Notes: generated by a model not told the origin, from the sequence alone. 64,000 nt of DNA from Planococcus sp. APC 4015 (GCA_030407505.1 JASDDH010000002.1:1-64000), one strand, 5' to 3'. Positions 51,995 to 60,801 are shown, counted from the stretch's first letter. Made by a program: numbers and translations.

Positions 51995-53304
51995 CGCGTC
52001 CGGGCGGCGTGTGGCAGAACTGGGCCCGCACCGAGAGCGTGCGCCCCCAGCTGGTCGAGTTCCCGCGCACCGTCGAGGCGGTGCAGCGGGCGGTCCGCTC
52101 GGCCGCCGGCAGAGGGATGCGGGTGAAGGCGGTCGGAGCCGGACACAGCTTCACGGGCATCGCCGTGGCGCCCGGACTGCTGCTGGACCTCAGCGACCTG
52201 TCGGGTCTCGTGCGGGTCGACCACGAGCGGGCGCGGGCGACGTTCCGCGCCGGGACCCGTCTTCACGACGTGCCCCGGCTGCTCGCGCGCCACGGTCTGG
52301 CGATGCAGAACCTCGGCGACATCGACCGGCAGTCGATCGCGGGCGCCGTCTCGACCGGAACGCACGGCACCGGCGCGGGCTTCGGCGGGATCGCGACGCA
52401 GATCGTCGCGGTCACCCTCGTCACGGCTGCCGGCGACCTCCTGGTCGTCGACGAGACGAGCGACGCCGACCTGCTGCCGGCGGTCGCGCTGAGCCTGGGC
52501 GCGCTCGGCGTCCTCGTCGAGATCACCGTGCAATGCGTGCCCGCGTTCGTGCTGCACGCCGTCGAGCACCCCGAGCCCCTCGACGGCGTCCTCGATTCTC
52601 TCGGCGACCGTGCGTCGTCGGCGGACCACTTCGAGTTCTACTGGTTCCCGCACACCGACGTCGCCCTGACGAAGACGAACTCACGGCTCCCCGAGAGTGC
52701 GGTGCGCCGACCGCTCCCCGTGGTGGGCCGGTGGGTCGACGAGACGCTGCTCGCCAACGGTCTGTTCCGCGCCGTGTGCGCGGCCGGCACCGTCGCGCCC
52801 GCCGTCACTCCGCCGCTGTCCCGGCTGGCTGTGCGCCTCACCGGGGATCGCGAGTACACCGATCGCTCCTCCGAGGTCTTCACGCAGAGCCGCACGGTGC
52901 GTTTCGTCGAGATGGAGTACGCCCTTCCCGCGGATGCCGTCCGTGCCGTCTTCGATGAGATACGTGCCCTCATCCACGCGCGGGGCTGGCGCATATCGTT
53001 CCCGATCGAGGTGCGCTTCGCCGCGGCCGACGACCTCTGGCTCTCGACGGCCCACGGGCGGGCGACGGGCTACATCGCCGTGCACCGGTACTTCCGGGAT
53101 CGCCCAGGAGAGTACTTCGCGGCGGTCGAGCAGATCATGCTCGCCCACGGCGGACGCCCGCACTGGGGCAAGATGCATACGCTCGACGCGTCAGCCCTGC
53201 GCGAGCGGTACCCGAGGTTCGACGACTTCGTGGCGGTGCGGGACCGACTCGATCCGGATCGGATGTTCCAGAACGCGTACCTCGAACGCGTGCTCGGTGG
53301 GTAG
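51991..53304 (+). CDS. FAD-linked sugar-1,4-lactone oxidase (D-arabinono-lactone oxidase family)
   Basis: 437 residues of the VAO/ALO family. The N-terminal FAD domain has VKAVGAGHSFTGIAVAPGLLLDLSDL (the GHSF/His site for FAD) and GDIDRQSIAGAVSTGTHGTG. The C-terminal domain ends with HWGKMHTL and the DRMFQNAYLERVLG tail, the HWGK motif being typical for gulono- and arabinono-lactone oxidases. GTG 51991 overlaps the preceding PLP enzyme. The pairing of the two genes is recurrent in actinobacteria as I recall, but the pathway is unknown. Confidence 0.88.
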   Translation: MTRPGGVWQNWARTESVRPQLVEFPRTVEAVQRAVRSAAGRGMRVKAVGAGHSFTGIAVAPGLLLDLSDLSGLVRVDHERARATFRAGTRLHDVPRLLARHGLAMQNLGDIDRQSIAGAVSTGTHGTGAGFGGIATQIVAVTLVTAAGDLLVVDETSDADLLPAVALSLGALGVLVEITVQCVPAFVLHAVEHPEPLDGVLDSLGDRASSADHFEFYWFPHTDVALTKTNSRLPESAVRRPLPVVGRWVDETLLANGLFRAVCAAGTVAPAVTPPLSRLAVRLTGDREYTDRSSEVFTQSRTVRFVEMEYALPADAVRAVFDEIRALIHARGWRISFPIEVRFAAADDLWLSTAHGRATGYIAVHRYFRDRPGEYFAAVEQIMLAHGGRPHWGKMHTLDASALRERYPRFDDFVAVRDRLDPDRMFQNAYLERVLGG

Positions 53305-53380
53305 CGCCTGGGAGTCTGGATCGCGTCCCTGTGCCCGTCAGCGGCCGAGGCTAGGATGAACAGAAACCTGAACGGAGCAC

Positions 53381-53956
53381 ATGGCTATGTGGGAATGGCT
53401 CATTCCGGTCCTCATCGTGGTGGCGCTCATCGTCATCGCGGGCATCTACCTGTGGGCGACCTACAACTCGCTCGTGCAGCTGAACGTGCGCGTCGACGAG
53501 GCATGGAGCGACATCACCGTGCAGCTCAAGCGGCGTGCCGATCTGCTTCCGAACCTGATCGAGGCGGTGAAAGGCTATGCCGCGCATGAGAAGGCGGTCT
53601 TCGAGAACGTCACCCGCGCGCGAGCCGAGACGCTGACGTCGGCGGGGCCGGCCGAGGCGGGTGTCGCCGAAGGTCACATGCAGCAGGCGCTGAAATCCAT
53701 CTTCGCCGTCGCTGAGGCGTATCCCCAGCTGCAGGCGAGCCAGAACTTCCTCCAGCTGCAGCAGTCCATCGTCGACACCGAAGACAAGATCCAGGCGTCG
53801 CGGCGGTTCTACAACGGTGGGGTGCGCGAACTCAACACCAAGATCAAGGTGTTCCCCAACAACCTGTTCGCCCGCAACCTGGGCTTCCACGAGCGGGAGT
53901 TCTTCGAGGTCGTCGACGGCGCGGCGATCTCGGAGCCGCCCCGCGTGCAGTTCTGA
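53381..53956 (+). CDS. LemA family protein
   Basis: A 191-residue protein with an N-terminal membrane helix (about 6-26) and the LemA core: YNSLVQLNVRVDEAWSDITVQLKRRADLLPNLIEAVKGYAAHE and then YPQLQASQNFLQLQQSI, VDTEDKIQASRRFYNGGVRELN. LemA proteins are all-helical; their role is unclear. Both ATG 53381 and 53387 are possible; ACGGAGC stands before the first. A TAGGAT box lies at 53352-53357. Confidence 0.93.
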   Translation: MAMWEWLIPVLIVVALIVIAGIYLWATYNSLVQLNVRVDEAWSDITVQLKRRADLLPNLIEAVKGYAAHEKAVFENVTRARAETLTSAGPAEAGVAEGHMQQALKSIFAVAEAYPQLQASQNFLQLQQSIVDTEDKIQASRRFYNGGVRELNTKIKVFPNNLFARNLGFHEREFFEVVDGAAISEPPRVQF

Positions 53957-53968
53957 CGCGCTCGGCGT

Positions 53969-54886
53969 TCAGCCGATCCGCAACGTCATCTGATCGCCGC
54001 TGAAGCGGAGTGATCCGCGCAGCGCCCAATCGTCGGCGCGGTAGGTGAAGGACGCCGTCGACCCGTCCCGCGCGGTTCCGGTCGCGGTGGCGACGATGAC
54101 GCCATCGGTCGCGGCGAAGGTCCGTCCATCGGGCGAGAGGCTCACGCGCGGGAGCTGCTCGATCCGGAACCGGACGCCGTCGAGGGTGGCGAGGTCTGCA
54201 GCCCAGGGCACACGGATGCCGCAGTTCGCCGGCACCACGGACGCCGGCTGCGCACACGCCGAGGCGTAGAGGTCGAGCTGCTCCTGCGCGAGCGTCGTCG
54301 CCCCGGGCGCCAGCGCGGCCTCGACGGTGACGCCCACCGCCTGCTCGTTCGTGACGGCGACCTCCGTCCCGCCGGACAGGATGCCCGTCGGCACGGGCGA
54401 GACGGGGTAGACCGCCGGCAGGAGCGTCGTCGAGGCGGCGGTGAGCGTACCGCCCACCAGCGCCGCGTCGTTGACGATCACGCGTTCGTCGATCGACGTC
54501 GTGACGTCGAGCACCGCGAGGAAGTCGGCGATCTTCCAACGGCCGCCCTCAGGCGTGAGGAGGAAGCCGACGACGCCCGGTTCGCCGTCGATCTCGACGT
54601 CGGCACGGACTCCGAGCATCCCGCCTCCGTCGCCGGTGAGGGTGTACGCGTAGTCCGAGATGTACCCCGTCGCCCCCGCGAACGCCGACTCGAGATGCTC
54701 GGCGTCGACCGAGTCCGGCAACAGCGGCGCGATGGTGTCGAAATCGCCCTCGGACAGCGCCCGCAGATACGACTCGGCCACGGCTTCGGCAGACGGCGGG
54801 CGCGACACGATCCAGGCGGTGACGCCCGCACCGATCGCCACGGCGGCCGCCCCCGCGACGATACCGACGACGGCGCCTCGCTTCAC
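53969..54886 (-). CDS. Membrane-anchored conserved hypothetical protein, NTF2-like N-terminal region
   Basis: 305 residues: signal anchor (5-26), then EAVAESYLRALSEGDFDTIAPLLP, the pattern of NTF2-like/DUF4878 extracytoplasmic domains, followed by two beta-rich segments. Cys210 and Cys221 in SACAQPASVVPANC may form a disulfide. I recognise no enzymatic motif. It is convergent with lemA and lies ten bases after the winged-helix gene on the same strand. Confidence 0.75.
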   Translation of the reverse strand: MKRGAVVGIVAGAAAVAIGAGVTAWIVSRPPSAEAVAESYLRALSEGDFDTIAPLLPDSVDAEHLESAFAGATGYISDYAYTLTGDGGGMLGVRADVEIDGEPGVVGFLLTPEGGRWKIADFLAVLDVTTSIDERVIVNDAALVGGTLTAASTTLLPAVYPVSPVPTGILSGGTEVAVTNEQAVGVTVEAALAPGATTLAQEQLDLYASACAQPASVVPANCGIRVPWAADLATLDGVRFRIEQLPRVSLSPDGRTFAATDGVIVATATGTARDGSTASFTYRADDWALRGSLRFSGDQMTLRIG

Positions 54887-54895
54887 GCCCCCACG

Positions 54896-56173
54896 CTATC
54901 CCGCAGGTTCGTCCGGGGCGAGCTCGACGGGTTCGGGACGTCCGCCCTCGTGGCGAGCCACGCCGGGCAGCGCGGCGGCGAGATCGTCCACCGCGTCGCC
55001 CCGGCGCGAGACCGAGATGGTCTCGAGTCCCTGCCAGGCGGCGGCGGTCTGCAGCTCTGCGGCCAGGCGCGGTGCCGCATCGGCCGGTCGCCCGCGCTCC
55101 CACCACGCCGACTGCACGAGCAGGCGGGAGGAAGAACGGTCGGCCTTCAGATCGACTCGGCCCACGATGTCATCGCCCACGAGCACGGGCAGCGAGTAGT
55201 AGCCGTAGCGACGCTTCCATGCCGGTGTGTAGATCTCGATGCGGTACTCGAAGTCGAACAGCCGCTCGGCGCGGTCGCGGAACCACACCACGGGGTCGAA
55301 CGGCGTGAGGATCGCCGTCTGATCGACGCGGCGGGGGAGGGCCGCGGCGGTGTGCAGCCACGCTCGCGCCGGGCGCCCGGCGCTGAACCACCCCTCGACC
55401 GTGACGGGCTGCAGCTCGCCGGCATCGACCAGGTCGCCGATCGACGACATCACCGCGGCCCGATCGCGGATGCGCCAGTAGTCGGCGAGGTCGGATGCCG
55501 TCGCCACCCCGTAGGCGCGCGCGGCTCGCCTGACGAGCTCGCGGATCGCCTCATCGCGCGGCACGGGTGAGGCGAGCACCGACGCCGGCACGACGTGTTC
55601 GGCCAGAGCGTAGGTGCGCTCGAAGCCGCGGCGCCCGGCGATCGCGACCTCGCCGAACATCCACATATACTCCAGCGCGTTCTTCACCGCGTCCCAGTTC
55701 CACCACTGGCCCCCCGTGCCGCGCTTCGCGTCGTACTCGATCTCGGCGGGCCGCAGCGGGCCACGCGCTGCGAGCTCGGAGCGCACCCAGTCGACCACCG
55801 CCGTGTTGCTGCGGAACCAGCCGTCGGGCTTCGTGGCGAACTTGGCGTGCATGTCGTCCATGCGGAAGCGGAAGAGTCCCCAGTCCTGAGCGGGGATGAA
55901 GGCCGCCACATGCGCCCAGTACTCGAGGTAGGGCGCCTTGCGTGCGAAGAGCAGCGTGTCGAGCGCCCCCGTGTCGTACGCGCCCAGGCGCGAGAACAGC
56001 GGCATGTAGTGAGACCGTGCGAACACGTTGACCGAGTCGATCTGCAGCGTGCCCATGCGCGCGAGGGCGAGGTTGAGCTGGCGCGTGCCGGGCGCCTCGG
56101 GGCGTGGCCGCCCGAACCCCTGCGCGGCGAGGGCGACGCGTCGCGCCTCGGCTCGATTGAGGTGCGTCTTCAC
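54896..56173 (-). CDS. YcaQ/AlkX-like winged-helix DNA glycosylase family protein
   Basis: A 425-residue HTH_42/DUF1006 protein related to YcaQ (AlkX) and AlkZ glycosylases, which unhook interstrand DNA crosslinks and bulky N-alkyl adducts. The catalytic element LQIDSVNV (Gln44, Asp46) is of the YcaQ Q-x-D type, followed by ARSHYMPLFSRLG, and several winged-helix segments fill the rest, including DPVVWFRDRAERLFDFEYRIEIY. The GTG at 56173 is seven bases after a TAGGCT -10 box. A repair role is predicted from the family. Confidence 0.88.
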   Translation of the reverse strand: MKTHLNRAEARRVALAAQGFGRPRPEAPGTRQLNLALARMGTLQIDSVNVFARSHYMPLFSRLGAYDTGALDTLLFARKAPYLEYWAHVAAFIPAQDWGLFRFRMDDMHAKFATKPDGWFRSNTAVVDWVRSELAARGPLRPAEIEYDAKRGTGGQWWNWDAVKNALEYMWMFGEVAIAGRRGFERTYALAEHVVPASVLASPVPRDEAIRELVRRAARAYGVATASDLADYWRIRDRAAVMSSIGDLVDAGELQPVTVEGWFSAGRPARAWLHTAAALPRRVDQTAILTPFDPVVWFRDRAERLFDFEYRIEIYTPAWKRRYGYYSLPVLVGDDIVGRVDLKADRSSSRLLVQSAWWERGRPADAAPRLAAELQTAAAWQGLETISVSRRGDAVDDLAAALPGVARHEGGRPEPVELAPDEPAG

Positions 56174-56180
56174 GCCGGTC

Positions 56181-56186
56181 AGCCTA
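56181..56186 (-). promoter_or_regulatory. -10 box of the winged-helix glycosylase gene, probably leaderless
   Basis: TAGGCT on the minus strand, seven bases, then GTG 56173; this decides the start over upstream in-frame codons. Confidence 0.48.
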
Positions 56187-56241
56187 ACGACGGCCGCCGA
56201 CATCCCGCTGGGCGTATGGCCTCGCCGGAATGCGCCGCGCC

Positions 56242-56247
56242 TAGACT
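56242..56247 (+). promoter_or_regulatory. -10 box of the AI-2E-family permease gene, probably leaderless
   Basis: TAGACT, six bases, then ATG 56254; no Shine-Dalgarno sequence. Confidence 0.48.
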
Positions 56248-56253
56248 GGCCCG

Positions 56254-57459
56254 ATGAGCGGTACGGAGCCGGAGGGCCGCGGCGTGAAGCCTCGCGGCTC
56301 CTTCTTCGACGCCCTCCGCGATCGCACGCGCGTCGTCTCGAGCGAGACCGCCGGCTCGGTGCCCCGCGGGCTTCGCGTCGCGACGGCGTACGCGTGGCGG
56401 CTGCTGGTCATCGGCGCAGCCGCCGGAGTGGTCGTGTGGCTCGTGATCCAGCTGAAGCTCCTCGTCATCCCGCTGCTCATCTCGATCCTGGTGACGGCGC
56501 TGCTGTGGCCGGCTTTCACCTGGATGCTGAGGCGCCGCGTCCCCAAATGGCTCGCGATCGTCATCTCGGTGCTCAGCACGATCGCCATCGTGGGCGGTCT
56601 GCTCTGGCTCGCGGTCTGGCAGATCACGCGCCAGTGGTCCTCGGTGCAGTCCCGCACGATCGAAGCCGTCGAGCGGTTCCGGCAGTACCTCATCGACGGC
56701 CCGCTCCACCTCACGTCGAACCAGATCGACGACCTGCTCGCTCAGGGGCTCGACTTCGCGCAGCAGCAGGCCTCGCTGCTCTGGTCGGGTGCCCTCGCGA
56801 TCGGCACGACGGTCGGCCACGTCGCGACAGGCGTGCTGCTGACGCTCTTCATCCTGCTGACCCTCCTCGCCGACGGTGGCGGCATCTGGAAGTGGACGAC
56901 CCGCATCTTCCCGCGCGCCGCCCGTCCGGCGGTGGACGGTGCGGCCAAGGCCGGCTGGGTGACGGTGGTCAACTACGCCCGGACGCAGCTGCTCGTCGCC
57001 ACGATCGACGCCATCGGCATCGGGCTGGGGGCTTTCCTGCTCGGAGTGCCGCTGGCGATCCCCGTCGCCGTCCTGGTCTTCCTCGGAGCGTTCGTCCCGT
57101 TCGTGGGCGCCGTCGTCACCGGGGCGGTGGCCGTCTTCCTCGCCCTGGTCTACAACGGTCCGTGGACCGCACTGTGGATGCTGATCGTCGTCCTGGGCGT
57201 GCAGCAGCTCGAGGGCCACGTCCTGCAGCCCCTCCTCATGGGGTCGGCGGTCAAGGTGCATCCGCTCGCCGTCGTCCTGGTGGTGGCCGGAGGTGCGATG
57301 ATCGCGGGGATACCGGGTGCGCTGTTCGCCGTCCCCATCGCCGCGTTCGTCAACGTCGTGGCGGTCTACCTCAGCAGACGCTCGTGGAAGACCGGCGAGC
57401 CGCCTACGGGTGATTTGATCTGGAGCACCGTTCCGCGTCCGAGGAGGACCCCCGCATGA
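56254..57459 (+). CDS. AI-2E family transporter (PurR/TqsA-like permease)
   Basis: A 401-residue permease with about seven or eight membrane segments. The family features are LLVIPLLISILVTALLWP, the GVPLAIPVAVLVFLGAFVPFVGAVVTG motif and QQLEGHVLQPLLMGSAVKVHPLAVVL. Members export the autoinducer AI-2 or act in sodium/proton exchange; the sequence does not tell which. The ATG fits a leaderless promoter. Its stop overlaps ilvA by four bases. Confidence 0.9.
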   Translation: MSGTEPEGRGVKPRGSFFDALRDRTRVVSSETAGSVPRGLRVATAYAWRLLVIGAAAGVVVWLVIQLKLLVIPLLISILVTALLWPAFTWMLRRRVPKWLAIVISVLSTIAIVGGLLWLAVWQITRQWSSVQSRTIEAVERFRQYLIDGPLHLTSNQIDDLLAQGLDFAQQQASLLWSGALAIGTTVGHVATGVLLTLFILLTLLADGGGIWKWTTRIFPRAARPAVDGAAKAGWVTVVNYARTQLLVATIDAIGIGLGAFLLGVPLAIPVAVLVFLGAFVPFVGAVVTGAVAVFLALVYNGPWTALWMLIVVLGVQQLEGHVLQPLLMGSAVKVHPLAVVLVVAGGAMIAGIPGALFAVPIAAFVNVVAVYLSRRSWKTGEPPTGDLIWSTVPRPRRTPA

Positions 57460-58703
57460 GCATTTCGCAGACGCAGTCGGCGATCCCGACGCTTGCGGCG
57501 TTCGAGGATGCCGCGGCCTTCCTCGACGGTGTGATCTCGCGGACGCCGATCGACGCCTCCCAGCATCTGTCCGACCTCGTCGGGGTTCCCGTGCACCTCA
57601 AGCTCGAGAACCTTCAGCGCACGGGGTCGTTCAAGATCCGCGGCGCCGCGTACCGCCTGTCCCGCCTCACCGCGGAAGAGCGCGCGCGGGGAGTCGTTGC
57701 GGCTTCGGCCGGCAACCACGCGCAGGGGGTCGCCCTGGCCGCGCAGGAGCTCGGCATCTCGGCGACCATCTTCATGCCCCTCGGCGTGCCCGTGCCGAAG
57801 CTGCTCGCGACCCGGGGATACGGCGCCGACGTGATCCTCGAGGGCGCCACCGTCGAGACCCCGCTTCGATTGGCGGCCGAATTCGCCGAGCGCACCGGCG
57901 CGGTGTTCATCCACCCGTTCGACCACCCCGACATCATCGCCGGTCAGGGCACGCTCGGGCTCGAGCTGTGGGACGAGGTCCCCGACCTCGACACCGTGGT
58001 GATCAGCATCGGGGGCGGCGGGCTCATCGCCGGCGTCGCGGCGGCGCTCAAGGCCCGGGCTGCGGCCGCGGGGCGCAGCATCCGGATCATCGGCGTCCAG
58101 GCCGAGAATTCCGCGGCCTATCCGTCGTCGCTCGAAGCGGGTCAGCCCCTGACGGTGTCGACACGTCCGACCATCGCCGACGGCATCGCGGTCGCCCGAC
58201 CCGGCGATCTGCCGTTCGAGATCATCCGCGAGCTGGTCGACGAGGTGGTGACGGTCACCGAAGACGACATCGCCCGCGCGCTGCTGGTGCTCCTCGAGCG
58301 CGCGAAGCAGGTCGTCGAGCCCGCCGGGGCCGTCGGCGTCGCCGCGATGCTCGCCGGCAAGATCACGCCCCAGGGCACCACCGTGACGGTGCTGTCGGGC
58401 GGGAACATCGACCCGCTGCTGCTGCAGAGGGTCGTCGCGCACGGGCTCGCGGCATCCGGTCGGTACATGTCCCTGAGGATCCCGCTGCCCGATCGCCCGG
58501 GTCAGCTGGCCCGGGTCTCCGAGCTGCTGTCGCAGGCGGGCGCGAACGTCATCGAAGTCCTGCACACGCGCCACGGACAGGGACTCCAGATCAGCGAGGT
58601 GATCCTGCAGCTGAGCGTCGAGACGCGCGGCGAGGAGCACCGCGCGCACGTCATCTCGGTGCTCGAAGGTGCGGGGTTCACCGCCACCGTCGTCCGCGAC
58701 TGA
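57456..58703 (+). CDS. ilvA: Threonine ammonia-lyase (threonine deaminase)
   Basis: A 415-residue fold-II PLP enzyme converting threonine to 2-oxobutanoate, the entry to isoleucine, and using the product of the thrC/thrB genes in this window. PLP binds the Lys in QRTGSFKIRGA (about residue 63); VVAASAGNHAQGVA and SIGGGGLIAG hold substrate and phosphate. A C-terminal ACT-like domain (MSLRIPLPDRPGQLARVSELL) is present as in the TdcB/short IlvA types. ATG 57456 overlaps the permease gene. Confidence 0.94.
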   Translation: MSISQTQSAIPTLAAFEDAAAFLDGVISRTPIDASQHLSDLVGVPVHLKLENLQRTGSFKIRGAAYRLSRLTAEERARGVVAASAGNHAQGVALAAQELGISATIFMPLGVPVPKLLATRGYGADVILEGATVETPLRLAAEFAERTGAVFIHPFDHPDIIAGQGTLGLELWDEVPDLDTVVISIGGGGLIAGVAAALKARAAAAGRSIRIIGVQAENSAAYPSSLEAGQPLTVSTRPTIADGIAVARPGDLPFEIIRELVDEVVTVTEDDIARALLVLLERAKQVVEPAGAVGVAAMLAGKITPQGTTVTVLSGGNIDPLLLQRVVAHGLAASGRYMSLRIPLPDRPGQLARVSELLSQAGANVIEVLHTRHGQGLQISEVILQLSVETRGEEHRAHVISVLEGAGFTATVVRD

Positions 58704-58708
58704 GGAGC

Positions 58709-59200
58709 CTACTGGCCCGTGTAGGTCTCGACCTTGACGACCTCGACCGCGATCTCGCGACCGTTGGGGGCGAGGTACGTGGTCTTCTCGCCTTCGGAGA
58801 GGCCGAGGATCGCGGCGCCGAGCGGGGAGGCCTCGCTGTAGACGTCGAGCTCGGAGCCCGCCGCGATCTCGCGGCTGCCGAGCAGGAAGACCTCTTCGCC
58901 GCCTGCGACGATCGCGGTGACGACCGTGCCGGACTCGACGGTGCCGTTGCTCTCGGGGGCTTCGCTGACGGTCGCCGTCTTGAGCAGCTGCGCCAGCGTG
59001 CGGATGCGGGCCTCCTGCTTGCCCTGCTCGTCCTTCGCGGCGTGGTACCCGCCGTTCTCCTTGAGGTCGCCCTCTTCGCGGGCGGATTCGATGCGCTTGG
59101 CGATCTCTTCGCGTCCGGTGGTGGACAGGCGCTCGTGCTCGGCGACGAGACGGTCGTAGGCATCCTGGGTGAGGAAGGTCACCGGGGCATCGCTGGACAC
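58709..59200 (-). CDS. greA: Transcription elongation factor GreA
   Basis: 163 residues that rescue backtracked RNA polymerase by stimulating transcript cleavage. The N-terminal coiled coil has the acidic tip in SAREEGDLKENGGYHAAKDEQG, and the C-terminal FKBP-like domain has SPLGAAILGLSEGEKTTYLAPNGREI. It begins SSDAPVTFLTQDAYDRL at GTG 59200 behind AAGGAG. It is convergent with ilvA. The order greA-DUF4307 matches other actinobacteria. Confidence 0.96.
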   Translation of the reverse strand: MSSDAPVTFLTQDAYDRLVAEHERLSTTGREEIAKRIESAREEGDLKENGGYHAAKDEQGKQEARIRTLAQLLKTATVSEAPESNGTVESGTVVTAIVAGGEEVFLLGSREIAAGSELDVYSEASPLGAAILGLSEGEKTTYLAPNGREIAVEVVKVETYTGQ

Positions 59201-59273
59201 GTCGGACTCCTTGGGGTGAGGCGGGCGGTACGTCGAACGCCCCGGCACTGGCCAGGGCGTCGCTCGGGAAAGA

Positions 59274-59666
59274 CTACGACACCCAGCAGGAGTTGACAAA
59301 CCCCGTCGTGGCCTGCGCGGTGGTCGGAATCGTCTCGACGAACGCGCGTGCGGTGAGGTCGGAGGCCTCGTACTCGACGATCTTCCAGCCCACCACGCCG
59401 TGCTCCTCGTCCTGCGCTTCGATGGCGCACGCGACCTCGCGTCCGGTGGGCGCGGTGAACTGGAAGTTCAGCACGACCGTGCGCTCATCGGGGATGTCGA
59501 AGCCCGTCGTGTCGACGTCGACCGAGTCGATCGACGACGCGATCGTCATCCACGAGAACAGGCCGATGACGATCACCGCGATGCCGATGCCGATCCCGAT
59601 GCCCCAGCGGGAGCCTGCGGAGCGCCGACGCCCGTAGCGGATGTCGAGCGCGTCCTGGGTGGTCAT
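59274..59666 (-). CDS. DUF4307 family membrane protein
   Basis: 130 residues: cytoplasmic RYGRRRSAGSR start, one membrane helix (about 22-43) and an extracytoplasmic beta domain with Cys residues in EVACAIEA and NSCWVS. This matches the DUF4307 protein encoded next to greA in mycobacteria (Rv1081c). Function unknown. A TAATCT -10 box (59691-59696, minus strand) precedes it and overlaps the -10 box of the divergent gene. Confidence 0.85.
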   Translation of the reverse strand: MTTQDALDIRYGRRRSAGSRWGIGIGIGIAVIVIGLFSWMTIASSIDSVDVDTTGFDIPDERTVVLNFQFTAPTGREVACAIEAQDEEHGVVGWKIVEYEASDLTARAFVETIPTTAQATTGFVNSCWVS

Positions 59667-59690
59667 GGCCGTCCGTCGGGGGAGTCGGGA

Positions 59691-59700
59691 AGATTAGGCT
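59691..59700. promoter_or_regulatory. Overlapping divergent -10 boxes (DUF4307 gene and small membrane protein gene)
   Basis: AGATTAGGCT contains TAATCT on the minus strand (59691-59696) and TAGGCT on the plus strand (59695-59700), sharing two bases. Only one polymerase could bind at a time, so the two genes may be mutually exclusive in initiation. Confidence 0.45.
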
Positions 59701-59744
59701 GGGACTCCAGGCTATGCGCTTCCGCGCGAAACGAGGACACCCCC

Positions 59745-60047
59745 ATGCACGACGTGATCGCCGCGCTCGCTCTGCTCGAGGCCGATCCGCTTCCCACCCC
59801 CTCCATGACGGTGGATCCGACCCTGGTGACGCCCGGGCCGTGGGGTTTCGCGATCATCGTGCTCATCGTCCTCGCCGTCATCCTGCTCATCTTCGACATG
59901 CTGCGCCGCATCCGTCGCGGTCGCGTGCGCGCCGACATCGCCGAAGAGCTGCTGGCCGAGAAGCAGGCGCGCGAAGCGGCTGCGGCGACCGAGACCGACG
60001 ACGAGGACATCGCCCCCTCGGGCGATCCGACCCCACCGCGCACCTGA
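59745..60047 (+). CDS. Small single-pass membrane protein (Rv1083-like position)
   Basis: 100 residues: a short outer N-terminus, one membrane helix (about 32-52, WGFAIIVLIVLAVILLIFDML), then RRIRRGRVRADIAEEL and an acidic tail. It occupies the place of the small protein Rv1083, which in mycobacteria directly follows mca. The ATG at 59745 has ACGAGGA upstream, with TAGGCT at 59695-59700. Function unknown. Confidence 0.8.
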   Translation: MHDVIAALALLEADPLPTPSMTVDPTLVTPGPWGFAIIVLIVLAVILLIFDMLRRIRRGRVRADIAEELLAEKQAREAAAATETDDEDIAPSGDPTPPRT

Positions 60048-60051
60048 CGCG

Positions 60052-60795
60052 TCAGGCGGGGATGCCCAGGGAAGGCGACAGCGGATCGATCGCGATCAGC
60101 AGGCACGCCGCCCAGTGGCAGAGGAACGCCAGCACGGTGCACAGGTGGAAGATCTCGTGGAACCCGAAGTGGCCCGGCCACGGGTTGGGCTTCTTGAGGG
60201 CGTACACGATCGCCCCGCCGGTGTAGAGCAGTCCGCCGACGATAACGAGGACCATCATCGTGGGGTTCGCCGCGAAGAGCTGCGGCATGTACATCACGGC
60301 GGCCCAGCCGAGCACGAGATACAGCGCGACGTAGAGCCAGCGCGGTGCGTCGATCCAGAACACCCGGAACAGGATGCCCGCCAGCGCCCCGCCCCACACG
60401 AGGCACAGCAGCAGCGTGCCCTGGTCCGGCGGCAGCGCCATGACGGCGAGCGGCGTGTAGGTGCCCGAGATCAGCAGCAGGATGTTGGCGTGGTCGATGC
60501 GCTTGAGGATCGCCTTGGTCCTCGGCTTCCAGGTGAAGCGGTGGTACAGGGCGGAGTTGCCGAACAGCAGCAGCGAGCTGGCCATGAAGACCGCAGAGGC
60601 CCACTTGCCCGGAGTGCCCTGGGTCAGCAGGATCAGCACGATCCCCACGACGATCGCGATGGGGAAGATCGCGGCGTGGAGCCATCCCCGCCACGTCGGC
60701 TTGATCTCCGCTGCGGCGGCATCGGCCTCCGCCGCCTCCATGAGGGGCAGTTCGGGAACATCCGGGGCTGCGGGAAGGCGGTCGCGTCGTGTCAC
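60052..60795 (-). CDS. PAQR/hemolysin III family membrane protein (TrhA-like)
   Basis: A 247-residue protein with seven membrane helices. The conserved metal-site residues are in SALYHRFTW, IDHANILLLISGTYTP and GHFGFHEIFHLCTVLAFLCHW (the His residues). Bacterial members (TrhA) affect membrane lipid composition; the old hemolysin name is not supported. The GTG at 60795 is six bases after a TACCCT box, which excludes the longer in-frame extension. As in M. tuberculosis (Rv1085c), it is divergent from the prenyltransferase gene. Confidence 0.92.
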   Translation of the reverse strand: MTRRDRLPAAPDVPELPLMEAAEADAAAAEIKPTWRGWLHAAIFPIAIVVGIVLILLTQGTPGKWASAVFMASSLLLFGNSALYHRFTWKPRTKAILKRIDHANILLLISGTYTPLAVMALPPDQGTLLLCLVWGGALAGILFRVFWIDAPRWLYVALYLVLGWAAVMYMPQLFAANPTMMVLVIVGGLLYTGGAIVYALKKPNPWPGHFGFHEIFHLCTVLAFLCHWAACLLIAIDPLSPSLGIPA

Positions 60796-60801
60796 GATCC
60801 C

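Noticed and set aside
60052..60795. Hemolysin toxin
   Set aside because: The sequence is a PAQR-family seven-helix protein; the hemolysin III name does not reflect proven toxin activity.
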